From CAJXNP01 sp050305935 (GTDB lineage: Bacteria; Bacteroidota; Bacteroidia; Cytophagales; Cyclobacteriaceae): a stretch of 64,000 nt of DNA. The notes below the pieces were generated by a model. It was not told where the DNA came from. It saw nothing but the letters and a program-made list of their open reading frames with translations, and ran no database searches. The position numbers and the translations under genes are program-made. Location of the stretch: the NCBI GenBank assembly GCA_050305935.1, contig JBNLGG010000012.1, forward strand, positions 15,543 through 79,542, given 5' to 3'. Shown one piece after another: positions 63,519 to 64,000 of this stretch. Each line of letters opens with the position of its first letter. Position 1 is the first letter of the stretch.

Positions 63519-64000
63519 GTTTCAATCCTTGTTTGATCGGAAGGTGCTTTGGAAGTCAATAAGCGCCGGTCGCTTAACAAATATATCCTTAAGTTTCAAT
63601 CCTTGTTTGATCGGAAGGTGCTTTGGAAGGGTGCGCCTGATCACTATTCCCTTGGTTGGGTCCGAGTTTCAATCCTTGTTTGATCGGAAGGTGCTTTGGA
63701 AGACGTACTATCATAAAAATGAATCATATTCTTATTAAGTTTCAATCCTTGTTTGATCGGAAGGTGCTTTGGAAGATATTCATGGAATCTCATTTGGGTA
63801 TCAATTTCCTCAGTTTCAATCCTTGTTTGATCGGAAGGTGCTTTGGAAGAAAACAATCATTACCGGAAAATATGTGTTATGCGCTGTTTCAATCCTTGTT
63901 TGATCGGAAGGTGCTTTGGAAGTTGTCGATAGGTAATAAGACCATGTGTTTATAAATTGTTTCAATCCTTGTTTGATCGGAAGGTGCTTTGGAAGTTTTT

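Larger units (their letters stand above)
63365..64000 (-). CRISPR. CRISPR array (trailer end), truncated by the window end
   Basis: Eight 37-bp repeats lie at 63439-63475, 63519-63555, 63593-63629, 63666-63702, 63739-63775, 63813-63849, 63886-63922 and 63959-63995, with spacers of 36-37 bp (one of 43), and an eroded repeat at 63365-63401. On the plus strand each starts GTTTCAATCC and ends TTTGGAAG. Read on the minus strand the repeat ends in AAGG-ATTGAAAC: a CCTT/AAGG stem followed by the 8-nt tag ATTGAAAC typical of Cas6-processed type I or III arrays. The eroded end is the trailer, so transcription is toward dnaA from a leader beyond 64000. No cas gene is in the window. Confidence 0.97.

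Noticed and set aside
63469..63955. Open frames across the CRISPR array
   Set aside because: They are translations of the repeat (recurring FQSLFDRKVLW and similar patterns) and have no coding character.
57156..64000. TPR-CHAT protein and CRISPR array read as a Craspase-like (type III-E) system
   Set aside because: The CHAT protein has a signal peptide and is likely exported, dnaA lies between the two, and no gRAMP or other cas gene is present. The closeness looks accidental.
1..64000. tRNA or other structural RNA genes
   Set aside because: Spacers were read for cloverleaf-like or conserved RNA patterns and none was convincing, though no covariance search could be run.

Overview
This window looks like a chromosomal segment from a Bacteroidota bacterium, most likely a gliding member of the Cytophagales. 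The evidence is gldH, a PorX-type response regulator fused to a PglZ domain, a GWxTD protein, a fused lpxC/fabZ gene, DUF3857, DUF4296 and BatA-type proteins, AT-rich spacers, almost no Shine-Dalgarno sequences, and a few promoter-like TAnnTTTG boxes. About 53 protein genes are tightly packed on both strands, with many 1-17 bp overlaps. I saw no rRNA, tRNA, prophage or insertion sequence.

Layout. 0-4.1 kb: a partial gene, a PIN-PhoH ATPase, an ECF sigma factor with a small membrane partner, and two related short STAS-like proteins. 4.4-8.6 kb: purK-purE, a membrane-anchored MutS-like ATPase and a MocA-like nucleotidyltransferase. 8.6-15.9 kb: envelope and repair genes (DUF3857 transglutaminase-like protein, outer-membrane protein, S41 protease, hemerythrin-RuvX pair, two six-helix membrane proteins). 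16-17.6 kb: an orphan NUMOD4/HNH gene and a small secreted protein. 17.6-23.2 kb: a partial Bat cluster (DUF58, BatD-like, BatA) and a DUF4296 lipoprotein with MutS2. 23.2-28.4 kb: the lipid A block lpxD-lpxC/fabZ-lpxA with an ABC ATPase and an HD phosphohydrolase. 28.4-35.1 kb: porX-tsaE-alanine dehydrogenase, pyrR-pyrB, a large secreted protein and an EVE protein. 35.2-43.4 kb: a PolX-like protein whose polymerase active site looks lost, a glycosyltransferase, a helix-hairpin-helix protein and a 1347-residue helicase with a degenerate Vsr-like tail. 43-54.5 kb: gldH, a RicT-like protein, purD, recQ, a sugar nucleotidyltransferase, rlmB, GWxTD, a methyltransferase and dnaK. 54.8-61.3 kb: a CHASE2 protein, a FecR-like protein and a 1397-residue exported TPR-CHAT protein. 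61.8-64 kb: dnaA and the start of a CRISPR array that runs off the window.

Most of the window is housekeeping: purine and pyrimidine synthesis, lipid A, DNA repair, replication start, protein folding and gliding/secretion. The parts most worth attention are the CRISPR array, whose trailer end lies about 100 bp past dnaA and whose leader and cas genes must lie outside the window; the CHASE2/FecR-like/TPR-CHAT neighbourhood; the PolX-like protein with all three polymerase carboxylates replaced; the large helicase with an eroded nuclease-like tail; and several palindromic elements between genes. No cas gene is visible, so the CRISPR type is inferred only from the repeat.
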